NCBI GenBank assembly: GCA_947488625.1
Contig: CANKZR010000001.1
Coordinates: 744,001-808,000 of the forward strand
Direction of reading: 5' to 3'
Origin: an uncultured Sphingomonadaceae bacterium
GTDB lineage: Bacteria > Pseudomonadota > Alphaproteobacteria > Sphingomonadales > Sphingomonadaceae
Length of the DNA: 64,000 nt
The notes under the pieces were generated by a model. The model saw only the letters and a program-made list of their open reading frames with translations. It was not told the DNA's origin and made no database searches. Position numbers and translations under genes: made by a program. Below are positions 50,995-60,474 of this stretch, in pieces (position 1 is the first letter of the stretch; each line of letters begins with the position of its first letter).

Positions 50995-51576
50995 CTATCC
51001 AATCGGGAACCCGGCGGCTTTCAGCAGCACGCGCGTTTCGTACAGGGGCAGGCCGACAACCCCGGAATGGCTTCCTTGTATCCACGGGATCAAGGCCTCT
51101 GCCATACCCTGTATCGCATAGCCGCCAGCCTTGCCTTCCCATTCGCCGCTGGCGATGTAGGCGTCGATTTCTTCAGGAGAGAGTCGCTTGAACTTCAGCT
51201 GTGTCTCGCTCAGCTTGTCGCGGATCGTGCCGTCGGGGTAGGCCAGCGCCACGGCGGATAGCACGCGGTGTCGGCGGCCGGACAGCAGTTGCAGGCAATC
51301 GCGCGCGGTCGCCTCGTTTTCGGCCTTGGGCAGGATACGGCGTCCGGCGGCGACAACCGTATCGCCTGCCAGCACATGCGCGCCCGCACCATCCAAGATG
51401 CGCGCCTTTTCGCGCGCCATGCGCAGCGCATAGTCGCGCGGCAACTCGGCAGGACGGGGTGTCTCGTCGATATCGGCAGGTACAACCGCATCCGGCTCGA
51501 TACCCAGCCGAGCCAACCATTCGCGGCGACGCGGGCTGGCGGAAGCGAGAACGAGTTTCAGCACAGTGGTAGCCAC
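50995..51576 (-). CDS. maf: Maf family nucleotide pyrophosphatase
   Basis: A 193-residue Maf protein: LVLASASPRRREWLARLGI at the start, DETPRPAELPRDYALRMA, HVLAGDTVVA and KAGGYAIQGMAEALI with a final SGVVGLPLYET. Maf proteins hydrolyse non-canonical or modified nucleoside triphosphates. It lies 18 bp after infA and about 95 bp before the RNase E/G-like gene on the same strand. Confidence 0.94.
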   Translation of the reverse strand: MATTVLKLVLASASPRRREWLARLGIEPDAVVPADIDETPRPAELPRDYALRMAREKARILDGAGAHVLAGDTVVAAGRRILPKAENEATARDCLQLLSGRRHRVLSAVALAYPDGTIRDKLSETQLKFKRLSPEEIDAYIASGEWEGKAGGYAIQGMAEALIPWIQGSHSGVVGLPLYETRVLLKAAGFPIG

Positions 51577-51594
51577 GGAGCGTTGGTTCGCGCC

Positions 51595-51846
51595 TTAGCC
51601 GGTGTATCCCGGCGGTCCGCCGCGACCCGGCATGAAGCGATAGGTGATACGCGCCTTGGTCAGGTCATAGGGCGTCAGTTCGCACAACACCTCGTCACCC
51701 ACCAGCACGCGAATGCGGTTCTTGCGCATGCGGCCTGCGGTGTGACCCAAAACCTCGTGGCCGTTCTCGAGCTCGACGCGGAACATTGCGTTGGGCAGCA
51801 GTTCAACCACCTTGCCGCGCATTTCGAGAAGTTCTTCCTTAGCCAT
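51595..51846 (-). CDS. infA: Translation initiation factor IF-1
   Basis: An 83-residue IF-1 with the S1/OB fold: [39 protein letters not shown] and [16 protein letters not shown]. coli IF-1 has 72 residues; the extra C-terminal [12 protein letters not shown] is glycine-proline rich. It blocks the ribosomal A site during initiation. It is first in the infA-maf-RNase E/G-yacG string. Confidence 0.97.
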   Translation of the reverse strand: MAKEELLEMRGKVVELLPNAMFRVELENGHEVLGHTAGRMRKNRIRVLVGDEVLCELTPYDLTKARITYRFMPGRGGPPGYTG

Positions 51847-52115
51847 TCAGTCTATTGGTCCTTGTGCTTAATCTAATCACGTGATCGGGATGCTCGTTCG
51901 GTGAAATCACCTTGGGCAGGCCGCGGCCTTTAGCCGCACCTTGCGCAAAATGGAAGATAGGCCGTGTATCTCGGCTTTAAAGGTCTGACAGGTGCGATAC
52001 ATCTGCGACAAACTACGACAAGCGACTGTATTGCCAGCGTAAGCGATGCCGATCATAGGCGCACTTCACGGGGGGCGCAATTTCAGTCCGGAGAATTCCG
52101 ATTCCAAAAATTTCG

Positions 52116-54989
52116 ATGTCTAGCAGTGCCCTGGCGATTATTGCCACGCTGTGCACGGCCCCCATCCAGTCCGCAGCGGCGCAGGAAAACACACCCGACC
52201 CCGCGCCCCCCAGTGCGCAGGACGGATCGGGCGCATCCGATGGCCAGTCGCCCGACGAGGACGTGAACACGATCGTCGTGCTGGGCGCGCGGCTGATTGA
52301 TCAGGTCGATGCACCGGAACCTCCGATCCTGACGCTGGATGCAGAAGATATCGCGGCCTACGGGGCAGGTTCCATCGAGGAACTGCTGCAAGCGCTGGGA
52401 CCGCAGGTGAATTCCTCGCGTGGGCGCGGTGGCAGCGGCGGATTCGGCGGCGGAGGGGGGCCGGTAATCCTGGTGAACGGCGTGCGTATATCGTCCTTCC
52501 GCGAATTGCGCAGCTATCCGCCCGAGGCCATCGAGCGCACCGAGGTGTTCAGCGAGGAAGTGGCGCAGCGGTACGGCTATTCGCCGGATCAACGGGTGGT
52601 GAACTTCATCCTGAAAGACAACTTCTCCAGTCGCGAGATCGAGGTCGAGTACGAACAGCCCTTCGATGGCGGCTATTCCAGACAGGAGGTGGAAGGCACT
52701 TATCTGCGGATCGACGGTCCCAGTCGTCTCAACCTCAATGTCGAATGGGAAAACTCCAGCCCGCTGACAGAGGCGGAGCGCGATATCGTGCAGACCGAGA
52801 ACAGCATTCCCGATGTCGCGACAGACCCCGACCCCGCGCAGTTCCGTACCCTGGTGGCAGATACCGCCGGGGTCGAAGCGACGGCCAACTGGACCACGCA
52901 GCTTAGCGAAGGTGGCCCCTCGCTATCGCTGAACGCAACGTATGAACGCAGCGATCGCCTGCGCCTGCAAGGTCTGGATACCGTATTGCTGACCGATTCC
53001 GGCGGCAATTCGGCCCTGCGCGCGTTCAATGCGGATGATCCGCTGACGGTGGACAGCCGTAGCGAGAACTATTCGGTCGGCAGCACGCTGAACCTGCGCG
53101 CGGGTGACTGGGAAGTAACCGGCACGCTGGATGGCACCTATTCCGATACGGTCAGCCGCACGCAACAGGGCGTCGATGTCAGCAGTCTGGTAGCCGATGC
53201 AGCGGCAGATCGGCTGCCGATCACTGCCGACCTCGGCGCATTTTCCGCAGCGGGTTTCGACGAGAGCCTGAGCGACACCTATACCGTGAATGCACTGGCG
53301 ACGGCGCGCGGCAATCCCATCTACCTGCCTTCGGGGGATGTCGCGGTGACGCTACGCAGCGGATACCGCTGGAACCGCATCGAAAGCAGCGACACGCGCG
53401 CCCTTGGTGGTGACGTTCAGCTGACGCGGGGGCAGGTGTTCGGCGGCGCGAACATTTCCGTCCCGCTTGCCAGCCGGGATGAGGACTTCCTCGATGCGAT
53501 AGGCGATCTGACGCTGAACCTGAACGCAGGCGTGGAACACCTTTCGGACTTTGGCACGTTGCAGGACTGGACCGTCGGCCTGACATGGGGCGTGACCGAG
53601 AACCTCACCCTTACCGGCAGCCGTATCAGCCGCGAGGTGGCACCGACCCTGAGCCAGTTGGGTGCCCCCGCAATCGTCACGCCCAATGTGCAAGTGTTCG
53701 ATATCGCCAACAACGAGACGGTATTGGCCACCGTGGTTTCAGGCGGCAACCCGGACCTGCCGGCACAGTCGCAGAGCGACTGGAAGATCGGCCTGATCTG
53801 GGAATTGCCTTTCATCGACGATGCAACCGTATCGGTCGACTATTTCGACAATCATTCCGACGATGTCACCAGCGGCCTTCCCACACTGACACCGGCGATA
53901 GAAGCGGCATTCCCGGGCCGCGTCACGCGCGATGCCACGGGTCGGCTGGTGCAACTGGACGATCGCTTCGTGACCTTTGCCGAGCGAGACGAAAAGCGCC
54001 TGCAATTCGGCCTGAACATTTCCGGACGCATTGGCGGCGACGATGACGACGAGCGCGGCGGCGGTGGCGACAGGGGCGGCGACAGCGCACGCCGGGGCCC
54101 ACCTGCTGGCGCGGGTGGCGGCGGAGATGGCGGTCCGGGCGGTCAGCCCAATGCGGAGCGCATGGAGCAGATGCGCACGATGTTCTGTGAGCAGGAGCCC
54201 GATGCGTTGTTGAACCTGTTCAATCGCGCCCTGGCCGCGCAGGCTGCAGGGGAGGACCCTCCGCTTGGTGCAGATGGCAATCCGATCCAGATTCCACCGC
54301 GCATGTTGCAGCGGCTGGCTGGAGACAATGGACAGGTCGATCCGGAGCGCTTTGCCGCAATCCGCGAACGCATTTGCAGTGCACAGGGCGCCGCGGGCGA
54401 CGGCGCGCCGCAGCAGGCGCAGGGTGAGGGCAATCGTGGTGCCGGTCGCGGGAGAGGCGGTGGACGGATGAACCGCTTCATGAACCGGAACAACGACGGT
54501 CCGCCAACGGGTCGCTGGTTCTTCAACCTCGATTACACGCTGGAACTGGACAGCACCGTGCTGATTGCCGAAGGCATTCCGCGCCTGGACCTGCTGGATG
54601 GCGATGCGCTTTCCGGCGGTGGCGAACCGCGTCACGGCGTAAGAGCGCGCGGCGGTGTCTTCTACGATGGGTTCGGCGCGATCGTGTTTGCCAATTATAC
54701 GGGCTCGTCGCGGCTCGACGGGTCTGGTCTTGCCGATAGCACCGACCTTTTCTTTGACGATTACGTCACCTTCAGCCTGCGCGCATTTGCCGATCTTGGT
54801 AGCCGTGAAAGTCTTGTCGAAGACGTGCCCTTCCTGGAAGGATCGCGCGTCGGTGTAAGTCTCAGCAATATCTTCGACGCTCGCCAGCGGGTTGTCGATA
54901 GCAGCGGGATTACGCCGCTGAGCTACCAGCCGTTCCTGGTGGACCCGGTGGGTCGGAGCTTCGAGATCGAGTTCCGCAAGATGTTCTGA
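52116..54989 (+). CDS. TonB-dependent receptor with large Gly/Arg-rich insert
   Basis: A 957-residue outer-membrane protein: short signal peptide (ending IQSAAAQE), proline-rich linker, a TonB-box-like segment (VNTIVVLGARL, about residue 50), a plug domain (about 65-170, with PVILVNGVRISSFREL) and a beta-barrel ending FEIEFRKMF. Residues about 640-790 are an insert that does not look like barrel: GDDDDERGGGGDRGGDSARR, then a helical piece with Cys near residues 690 and 753, then a GRGRGGGRMNRFMNRNN stretch. These are the only two cysteines of the mature protein. The ligand is unknown. Confidence 0.88.
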   Translation: MSSSALAIIATLCTAPIQSAAAQENTPDPAPPSAQDGSGASDGQSPDEDVNTIVVLGARLIDQVDAPEPPILTLDAEDIAAYGAGSIEELLQALGPQVNSSRGRGGSGGFGGGGGPVILVNGVRISSFRELRSYPPEAIERTEVFSEEVAQRYGYSPDQRVVNFILKDNFSSREIEVEYEQPFDGGYSRQEVEGTYLRIDGPSRLNLNVEWENSSPLTEAERDIVQTENSIPDVATDPDPAQFRTLVADTAGVEATANWTTQLSEGGPSLSLNATYERSDRLRLQGLDTVLLTDSGGNSALRAFNADDPLTVDSRSENYSVGSTLNLRAGDWEVTGTLDGTYSDTVSRTQQGVDVSSLVADAAADRLPITADLGAFSAAGFDESLSDTYTVNALATARGNPIYLPSGDVAVTLRSGYRWNRIESSDTRALGGDVQLTRGQVFGGANISVPLASRDEDFLDAIGDLTLNLNAGVEHLSDFGTLQDWTVGLTWGVTENLTLTGSRISREVAPTLSQLGAPAIVTPNVQVFDIANNETVLATVVSGGNPDLPAQSQSDWKIGLIWELPFIDDATVSVDYFDNHSDDVTSGLPTLTPAIEAAFPGRVTRDATGRLVQLDDRFVTFAERDEKRLQFGLNISGRIGGDDDDERGGGGDRGGDSARRGPPAGAGGGGDGGPGGQPNAERMEQMRTMFCEQEPDALLNLFNRALAAQAAGEDPPLGADGNPIQIPPRMLQRLAGDNGQVDPERFAAIRERICSAQGAAGDGAPQQAQGEGNRGAGRGRGGGRMNRFMNRNNDGPPTGRWFFNLDYTLELDSTVLIAEGIPRLDLLDGDALSGGGEPRHGVRARGGVFYDGFGAIVFANYTGSSRLDGSGLADSTDLFFDDYVTFSLRAFADLGSRESLVEDVPFLEGSRVGVSLSNIFDARQRVVDSSGITPLSYQPFLVDPVGRSFEIEFRKMF

Positions 54990-55001
54990 TGGGAATGGTG
55001 C

Positions 55002-55026
55002 GGGGCCGGACGCGCGGTCCGGCTCC
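55002..55026 (+). terminator. Hairpin after the TonB-dependent receptor gene
   Basis: GGGGCCGGAC (55002-55011), loop GCGCG, GTCCGGCTCC (55017-55026), a 10-bp stem with one G-U pair, 12 bp after the stop. There is no T run, so termination may need Rho. Confidence 0.5.
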
Positions 55027-55042
55027 GCTGTACTCGTGATGG

Positions 55043-55126
55043 CCTGTAACCCGCCGCACTTGAAGGGCAGGGTGGCAACCTGTCCCGGATCGGGTCAGCT
55101 TTTCGGATCAGGCATCAGGTTACAGG
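55043..55126. repeat. 9-bp inverted repeat at a convergent gene end
   Basis: CCTGTAACC (55043-55051) and GGTTACAGG (55118-55126) are perfect inverted copies 66 nt apart; the second overlaps the stop codon of the flavoprotein gene at 55120-55122. It could be a loose terminator stem or chance. Confidence 0.35.
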
Positions 55127-56301
55127 TTCTGTGCCGCGGCGTGTGCAGAGGCCCAGGCCCACTGGAAGTTGTAGCCACCCAGCCAGCCCGTTACGTCCAC
55201 GGCTTCTCCGATGGCATGAAGGCCCGGCACCTTGTGCGCTTCCATAGTCTTTGAGGACAGTTCGCCGGTGTCGATCCCGCCCACGGTCACTTCCGCCTTG
55301 GCAAAGCCTTCGGTGCCGTTGGGGCGGAAGGTCCACGCTGCCAGTCGACGCTCCGCCGCGCGCAGGGCCTTGTCCGGTACGTTGCCCAGATCGCCTGTAA
55401 CGTCGAGGCGTTCTGCCAGCGCATCCGCCAGCCGGGCTGGCAGGTAATCGCGCAACACGGTGCGCAAACCCGCCGAAGGGCGCGTGCGCTTTTCGCCAAG
55501 CAGCCAGTCCGGTGTCGCATCGGGCAGGAAGTTCAACGTTACGGGGTCGCCGGGCCGCCAATAGCTGCTGACTTGCAGGATGGCAGGGCCGGAAAGCCCG
55601 CGATGGGTCATCAGCGCAGCCTCGCGAAAGGTCGTGGTGTTGGCGCTGGCTTCCACCTCGGCAGAGACGCCGGACAGTTCGCGGAAAAGCACGTCCTCTC
55701 CGCCCAGCGTCAACGGTACGAGGGCAGGGCGCGGCTCGACCACTTTCAGGCCGAACTGCCGCGCCAGTCCATAGGCGAAGTCGCTTGCTCCCATCTTGGG
55801 AATGGAAGGCCCGCCGGTGGCGATCACCAGTGAGGAAGCACTGGCGCTGCCGTTTTGCGTGGAAACGGTGAACTGCGACCCATCATGGGCGACGTCGGAC
55901 ACGCTCTGGTTGCAGCGAATCTCCACGTTCCCCGGCCCGGTGGCGCACTCGTCCAGCAGCATCTGCACGATCTGCTTCGCGCTGCCATCGCAGAACAGCT
56001 GGCCCAGCGTCTTTTCGTGCCAGGCGATCTGGTGCTTCTCCACCAGCTCGAGAAAATCGCGTGGCGTGTAGCGGCTGAGCGCGGACTTGGCGAAATGGCG
56101 GTTGCCGGAGATGTAATGCATCGGCCCTGCGCCGATATTGGTGAAATTGCACCGTCCACCGCCGGATATCAGTATCTTCTTCCCCACCGTTCCCGCGCGT
56201 TCCAGCACCAGTACGTTGCGTCCGCGCTGCCCGGCGAGTGCGGCGCACAGCAGCCCGGCTGCGCCGCCGCCCAGAACAATTGCATCAAAAGTGGATTCCA
56301 T
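55120..56301 (-). CDS. HI0933/YhiN family NAD(P)/FAD-dependent oxidoreductase
   Basis: A 393-residue flavoprotein from the ATG at 56301. The dinucleotide motif is IVLGGGAAGLLCA at residues 8-20, followed by the family mark KKILISGGGRCNFTN and a C-terminal GEAVDVTGWLGGYNFQWAWASAHAAA. The substrate of this family is unknown; members are sometimes annotated as aminoacetone oxidase-like. It is convergent with the TonB-dependent receptor and 68 bp downstream of the APC permease on the same strand. Confidence 0.9.
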   Translation of the reverse strand: MESTFDAIVLGGGAAGLLCAALAGQRGRNVLVLERAGTVGKKILISGGGRCNFTNIGAGPMHYISGNRHFAKSALSRYTPRDFLELVEKHQIAWHEKTLGQLFCDGSAKQIVQMLLDECATGPGNVEIRCNQSVSDVAHDGSQFTVSTQNGSASASSLVIATGGPSIPKMGASDFAYGLARQFGLKVVEPRPALVPLTLGGEDVLFRELSGVSAEVEASANTTTFREAALMTHRGLSGPAILQVSSYWRPGDPVTLNFLPDATPDWLLGEKRTRPSAGLRTVLRDYLPARLADALAERLDVTGDLGNVPDKALRAAERRLAAWTFRPNGTEGFAKAEVTVGGIDTGELSSKTMEAHKVPGLHAIGEAVDVTGWLGGYNFQWAWASAHAAAQNL

Positions 56302-56369
56302 GGCGCGTGCGTTAGGCACGAATGGGCGCAAGGTTCAAGAATACTCGGTACGCGCGGCACCGGCATCGG

Positions 56370-57644
56370 CTAGCCAACGGCCGCAGCCTTTTGCCGCGTG
56401 GCGGTGAAATACAGGGCCGTGCCTACCAGGAATATCAGGCCCAGCATCTGGAAGGCTTCCGTACTGGCATGGCTGGCAACCCACACGGTAGACAGTGCCG
56501 CCAGTATCGCCAGCGGCAGGTGCCATAGGGGCGCTCTTGCTTCATCGCGGTGTTGGAGGACAGGCAGGGCGAGGGCGGACAGCAGGTACATCACCAGTCG
56601 AGAAAGCGTGCTGGCGACCGCCAGCGCGGCAAACCCAGCCCACAGGCTGAACACGATCGCCACACCGCCGTAGAACAGTATGGAGACATCGGGCGTCTGA
56701 AACCGGGCGGAGACGTGTGCGAACATGCGCGGCAAGGTGCCTTGTTCGCCCATGCCGTAGGTCATACGAGGGATCACTATACCGCCGTTGAGGATATTGG
56801 CGCCGATGGAAAAGGCAGCAGCGATCGAAATGACGATCACGCCTGCTTGCCCGGCTACCACGTTGGCAGCAGCGGCCAGCGCGCTTTCGCCTTCGCCAGC
56901 TTGCGGGGCGATCGCCAGATAGGCCCAGATCACCAGCATGTAGAACAGGGCAACGGCGGCGATCGTGGTGAGCAGGGCCAGCGGAATGGTGCGGCGCGGG
57001 TTGCGCAGCTCCCCTGCGGGGAAATTGGCATTCTCGAACGCCATGTAGGCATAGAAGGTCAGCAGCACGACGCTTTCGAACTCGGTAAACTGCGGCAGGC
57101 TGAAACCGACCGACGGATCACGTGTCAGCAGGCCAAAACCGATCAACCCTACCAGAGGCAGCAGTTTGACCGCCGTCATCGCGCCCAGCGCTTTCACCGA
57201 TGCGCGCATGCCGAAAAGATTGATAAGCGTTATGAAGGCGATGAAGCCGATCACCGCCGCGGCGCGTAGCGTGGGATCGTCCAGCACCGGGAACAGCACC
57301 GCGATATAGGCGATGGCCACTTGCGTGTTCGCCGCCACGGCAACCACCGCACTGGCATAACGCATCCAGCCCGACTGGAAACCGACGAAGGAACCGAACG
57401 CGGCGTGGGCGTAGAGCACCGGTCCCCCGTGACTGTCGAAACGGGTGGCCAGCATCGCGAAGACAAAAGCCAGAGGTGCGATCAGGATCGCACCCAGCAA
57501 CATCATCCACGGTGCAAAATTGCCCACAGCGGCCACCAGGATGGCGGGCATGGCAAAAATGCCCGCGCCGATCATCCCGTTCACCGGGAACAGCGCTGTG
57601 CCCCAAAATCCTACCGTACGCGGCAGGGCAGCGGTCTTTTCCAT
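56370..57644 (-). CDS. APC superfamily amino acid permease
   Basis: A 424-residue membrane protein with about twelve helices. The first helix carries the APC substrate-loop motif NGMIGAGIFAMP; MAFENANFPAGELRNPRRTIP is the conserved helix 6-7 loop. It is probably an amino acid or polyamine transporter; specificity cannot be read. The ATG at 57644 (MEKTAALPRTVGFW) is chosen from the open frame reaching 57704. It is divergent from uvrC. Confidence 0.9.
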   Translation of the reverse strand: MEKTAALPRTVGFWGTALFPVNGMIGAGIFAMPAILVAAVGNFAPWMMLLGAILIAPLAFVFAMLATRFDSHGGPVLYAHAAFGSFVGFQSGWMRYASAVVAVAANTQVAIAYIAVLFPVLDDPTLRAAAVIGFIAFITLINLFGMRASVKALGAMTAVKLLPLVGLIGFGLLTRDPSVGFSLPQFTEFESVVLLTFYAYMAFENANFPAGELRNPRRTIPLALLTTIAAVALFYMLVIWAYLAIAPQAGEGESALAAAANVVAGQAGVIVISIAAAFSIGANILNGGIVIPRMTYGMGEQGTLPRMFAHVSARFQTPDVSILFYGGVAIVFSLWAGFAALAVASTLSRLVMYLLSALALPVLQHRDEARAPLWHLPLAILAALSTVWVASHASTEAFQMLGLIFLVGTALYFTATRQKAAAVG

Positions 57645-57743
57645 GCGGTTTCCCCGTTCCGAACCCGAAAGCGCCACGCTGCCCTGTGGGGAGGTTGCGC
57701 GCAAGCTTTGCCAAGCGGGCAGTCACCACCTATCTGACGCTGC

Positions 57744-59687
57744 ATGAGCCGAAGCGAAGCTGGATCCCCCCAAGACCCCCGAGGGGCGGAGCGTTTCAAC
57801 GAGGAACGCGCCACCTATACGGTAAAGGGCAGCACCCAGCCCGATCTGGAGGCCGGAGTGGCGGCCATTCGCGAGGTGGTGAAGACGTTGAAGCCCAAGC
57901 CCGGTGTCTACCGCATGCTGGATGCACGCGGAGACGTGCTTTACGTGGGCAAGGCGCGCAGCCTGAAGGCGCGCGTGGCCAATTACACCCAGGTAAAGAA
58001 CCTCACCAATCGCCTGCAGCGTATGGTGAGCCAGTGCCGCGCGATGGAAATCGTCACAACCAATTCGGAAGCCGAGGCGCTGCTGCTGGAAGCGCAGTTC
58101 ATCAAGCGGTTTCGTCCCCCCTACAACGTGCTGCTGCGCGACGACAAAAGCTTTCCTTTCATCCTTTTGCGGGAGGGGCACGACTTCCCGCGTATACAGA
58201 AACATCGCGGGGCGCGCCGGGCCAAGGGCAACTATTACGGACCCTTCGCCAGCGCCGGATCGGTGAACACCACGATCAACGCGCTACAGAAACTGTTTCT
58301 GTTGAGATCCTGCACCGACAGCTTTTTCTCCCGGCGCGACAGGCCCTGCCTGCTATACCAGATCAAGCGCTGCAGCGCGCCGTGCGTCGGGCGGATCGAC
58401 AAGGAAGGCTATGACCAGTTGTTGCAGGAGGCGAAAGATTTTCTCGGCGGCAAGTCGAGCGCGGTGCAGTCGCGCATAGAAGAGCAAATGAAAAAGGCGG
58501 CCGAAGACCTGGACTTCGAAACCGCCGCCTTGCTGCGCGACCGGCTGCGCGCGGCGACATTCATCCAGGGATCGCAAGCCATCAACGCCGATGGCGTCGG
58601 CGATGCCGATGTCTTTGCGCTGGCGGCCAAGGGCGGCCAGGTCGGCGTGCAGGGTTTCTTCGTGCGCGGGGGACAGAACTGGGGGCACAAGGCCTTCTTC
58701 CCGACGCATACACAGGATCTGGACAAGGATGAGGTGCTGGCCCGTGTACTGGCCCAGTTCTACGAGGAAGTGCCGCCTCCGCGCACCATCCTGGTCGACC
58801 GCGATCTGCCGGAACAGGAATTGCTGGAGGAAGCATTCGGCGAACTGGCAGGTCGCAAGGTGCAGATCAGCGTTCCCCAGCGCGGCGAACGGCGCAGGCT
58901 GATGGAACAGGCCAGTCGCAATGCGACAGAGGCGCTGGACCGGCGACTGGCGGAAACCGGCACGCAGGCAAAGATCATGCGCGAAATGGCGGAATTCCTG
59001 GAATTGCCGGACATTCCCGCGCGCATCGAAATCTACGACAACAGCCACATCCAGGGCAGCAAGGCCGTGGGCGCGATGGTGGTGGCGGGGCCGGAAGGCT
59101 TCCTGAAAAACCAGTACCGCAAGTTCAACATCAAGAGCGCCCAAACTAACGATGACTTTGCCATGATGCGCGAGGTGATGCACCGTCGCTTCAGCCGCGC
59201 GATGAAGGAAGACCCGGATCGCGAGGGGGGGCTGTGGCCCGATCTCGTGCTGCTGGATGGTGGCAAGGGCCAGATGTCATCCGTGCGCGATACACTGGAA
59301 GAACTGGGCATCGAGGACGTTCCGTTGATCGGCATCGCCAAGGGGCCGCATCACGGGCGAGAGGGGCGGGAGGTGTTTCACTTCCCCGACGGGCGCGAAA
59401 AGATGCTGCCGGTCAACTCGCCCGTATTGTTCTACCTGCAACGCCTGCGCGACGAGGTGCACCGCTTTGCCATCGGCGCCCATCGGGCAAAGCGCAGCCG
59501 CGCGATCAGCGCGTCTCCGCTGGACGAGATCCCCGGCATCGGTCCTTCACGCAAGCGAGCCTTGCTGCTGCATTTCGGTACGGCCAGCAAGGTGCGCGCT
59601 GCTTCCCTGGAGGACTTGCAGCGCGTACCCGGTGTCAGCGCCAGCGTGGCGCAGACGATATACGATTTCTATCACGCAGGCGGGTAG
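57744..59687 (+). CDS. uvrC: Excinuclease ABC subunit C
   Basis: A 647-residue UvrC. The GIY-YIG nuclease domain (about residues 52-135) shows GVYRMLDARGDVLYVGKA, the Cys-rich region has CLLYQIKRCSAPCVG, the UVR motif is around 240-275, and the RNase H-like 5' nuclease has EIYDNSHIQGSKAVGAMVV and DLVLLDGGKGQ. A tandem helix-hairpin-helix ends the protein (LDEIPGIGPSRKRALL). It makes both incisions in nucleotide excision repair. A 45-residue N-terminal extension precedes the nuclease domain; an internal start is possible. Confidence 0.96.
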   Translation: MSRSEAGSPQDPRGAERFNEERATYTVKGSTQPDLEAGVAAIREVVKTLKPKPGVYRMLDARGDVLYVGKARSLKARVANYTQVKNLTNRLQRMVSQCRAMEIVTTNSEAEALLLEAQFIKRFRPPYNVLLRDDKSFPFILLREGHDFPRIQKHRGARRAKGNYYGPFASAGSVNTTINALQKLFLLRSCTDSFFSRRDRPCLLYQIKRCSAPCVGRIDKEGYDQLLQEAKDFLGGKSSAVQSRIEEQMKKAAEDLDFETAALLRDRLRAATFIQGSQAINADGVGDADVFALAAKGGQVGVQGFFVRGGQNWGHKAFFPTHTQDLDKDEVLARVLAQFYEEVPPPRTILVDRDLPEQELLEEAFGELAGRKVQISVPQRGERRRLMEQASRNATEALDRRLAETGTQAKIMREMAEFLELPDIPARIEIYDNSHIQGSKAVGAMVVAGPEGFLKNQYRKFNIKSAQTNDDFAMMREVMHRRFSRAMKEDPDREGGLWPDLVLLDGGKGQMSSVRDTLEELGIEDVPLIGIAKGPHHGREGREVFHFPDGREKMLPVNSPVLFYLQRLRDEVHRFAIGAHRAKRSRAISASPLDEIPGIGPSRKRALLLHFGTASKVRAASLEDLQRVPGVSASVAQTIYDFYHAGG

Positions 59688-59694
59688 GCGCCGG

Positions 59695-60429
59695 TCAAGC
59701 GGTAGTGGTGGCGTCCGCCTTCAACCGCCGTTCCTGAAAAGCGAAGCGCGCGGCCTTGCCGACGTCACGCTGGAACGATGAATTCACGATACCGCCCACG
59801 GCAGATCCAACGATCGGCACGATCATACCGGCCCGGCTGCGGAAGGATGTGAGCGCGATGGCCCTGGAAACGCGTTCGACCGCCTGATCGATGACCGGGG
59901 TGATTTCCTCGTGATCGGCGGCGACAAGTTCCCCGTTCGGACCGATGGCAGCTTCCAGTGCGGCAATCCGCTTGGCGCGCTCTGCAGGATCATCAAGGGC
60001 GGAAAGTTCCAGCACCTGCAGGCGGAACAGCTTTTCCTGCGGACCGTCGCCGGAATAGCCATAGGCCTTGCCCGTGTCGCGGATCACGCGAAGGGCGATG
60101 GCTATAGTTGCGGGAATATCGAGGCCAGCAGTCACCACACCGCCAAAACCTGCCGCGGCGCCGCTGGCACCGCTGATGCCGCTGGCGGCGCGCGAGACGC
60201 TTTTCGCGGCCTCATGGGCTGCCTGAATGTCTTTCGGATCGTGAGAGAAATTCACCAGTTTCGGGGCGGCGACGGCCGTGTCCAGTCCCTTCAGGACAGC
60301 CTCCACCAGTGCTTTGGGCACCATGCCGGCAATAGCCTTGCCGAAGGGGTGCGTCAGGCGTTCCACCCCGCGGCCCAACCACGATGGCTTGCTGCGACGA
60401 TAGCGGGCCTGTTCTTTCTGAATATCCAT
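59695..60429 (-). CDS. EcsC family protein
   Basis: A 244-residue protein of the EcsC family: DIPATIAIALRVIRDTGKAYGY is the core motif, flanked by a Gly/Ala-rich amphipathic stretch (SGISGASGAAAGFGGVVTAG) and a C-terminal FRSRAGMIVPIVGSAVGGIV that may insert in membrane. In Bacillus EcsC is encoded with an ABC transporter; the biochemical role is unknown. It converges with uvrC 7 bp away and lies 45 bp after the thioesterase gene. Confidence 0.83.
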   Translation of the reverse strand: MDIQKEQARYRRSKPSWLGRGVERLTHPFGKAIAGMVPKALVEAVLKGLDTAVAAPKLVNFSHDPKDIQAAHEAAKSVSRAASGISGASGAAAGFGGVVTAGLDIPATIAIALRVIRDTGKAYGYSGDGPQEKLFRLQVLELSALDDPAERAKRIAALEAAIGPNGELVAADHEEITPVIDQAVERVSRAIALTSFRSRAGMIVPIVGSAVGGIVNSSFQRDVGKAARFAFQERRLKADATTTA

Positions 60430-60474
60430 GCGCAGTTAACGGTGCACAGCTAGCCGGGTTCCGCCGGTGCAAGC

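Noticed and set aside
51876..51885. ATCACGTGAT palindrome upstream of infA
   Set aside because: A 10-bp palindrome is expected many times by chance in 64 kb and nothing else supports a site.
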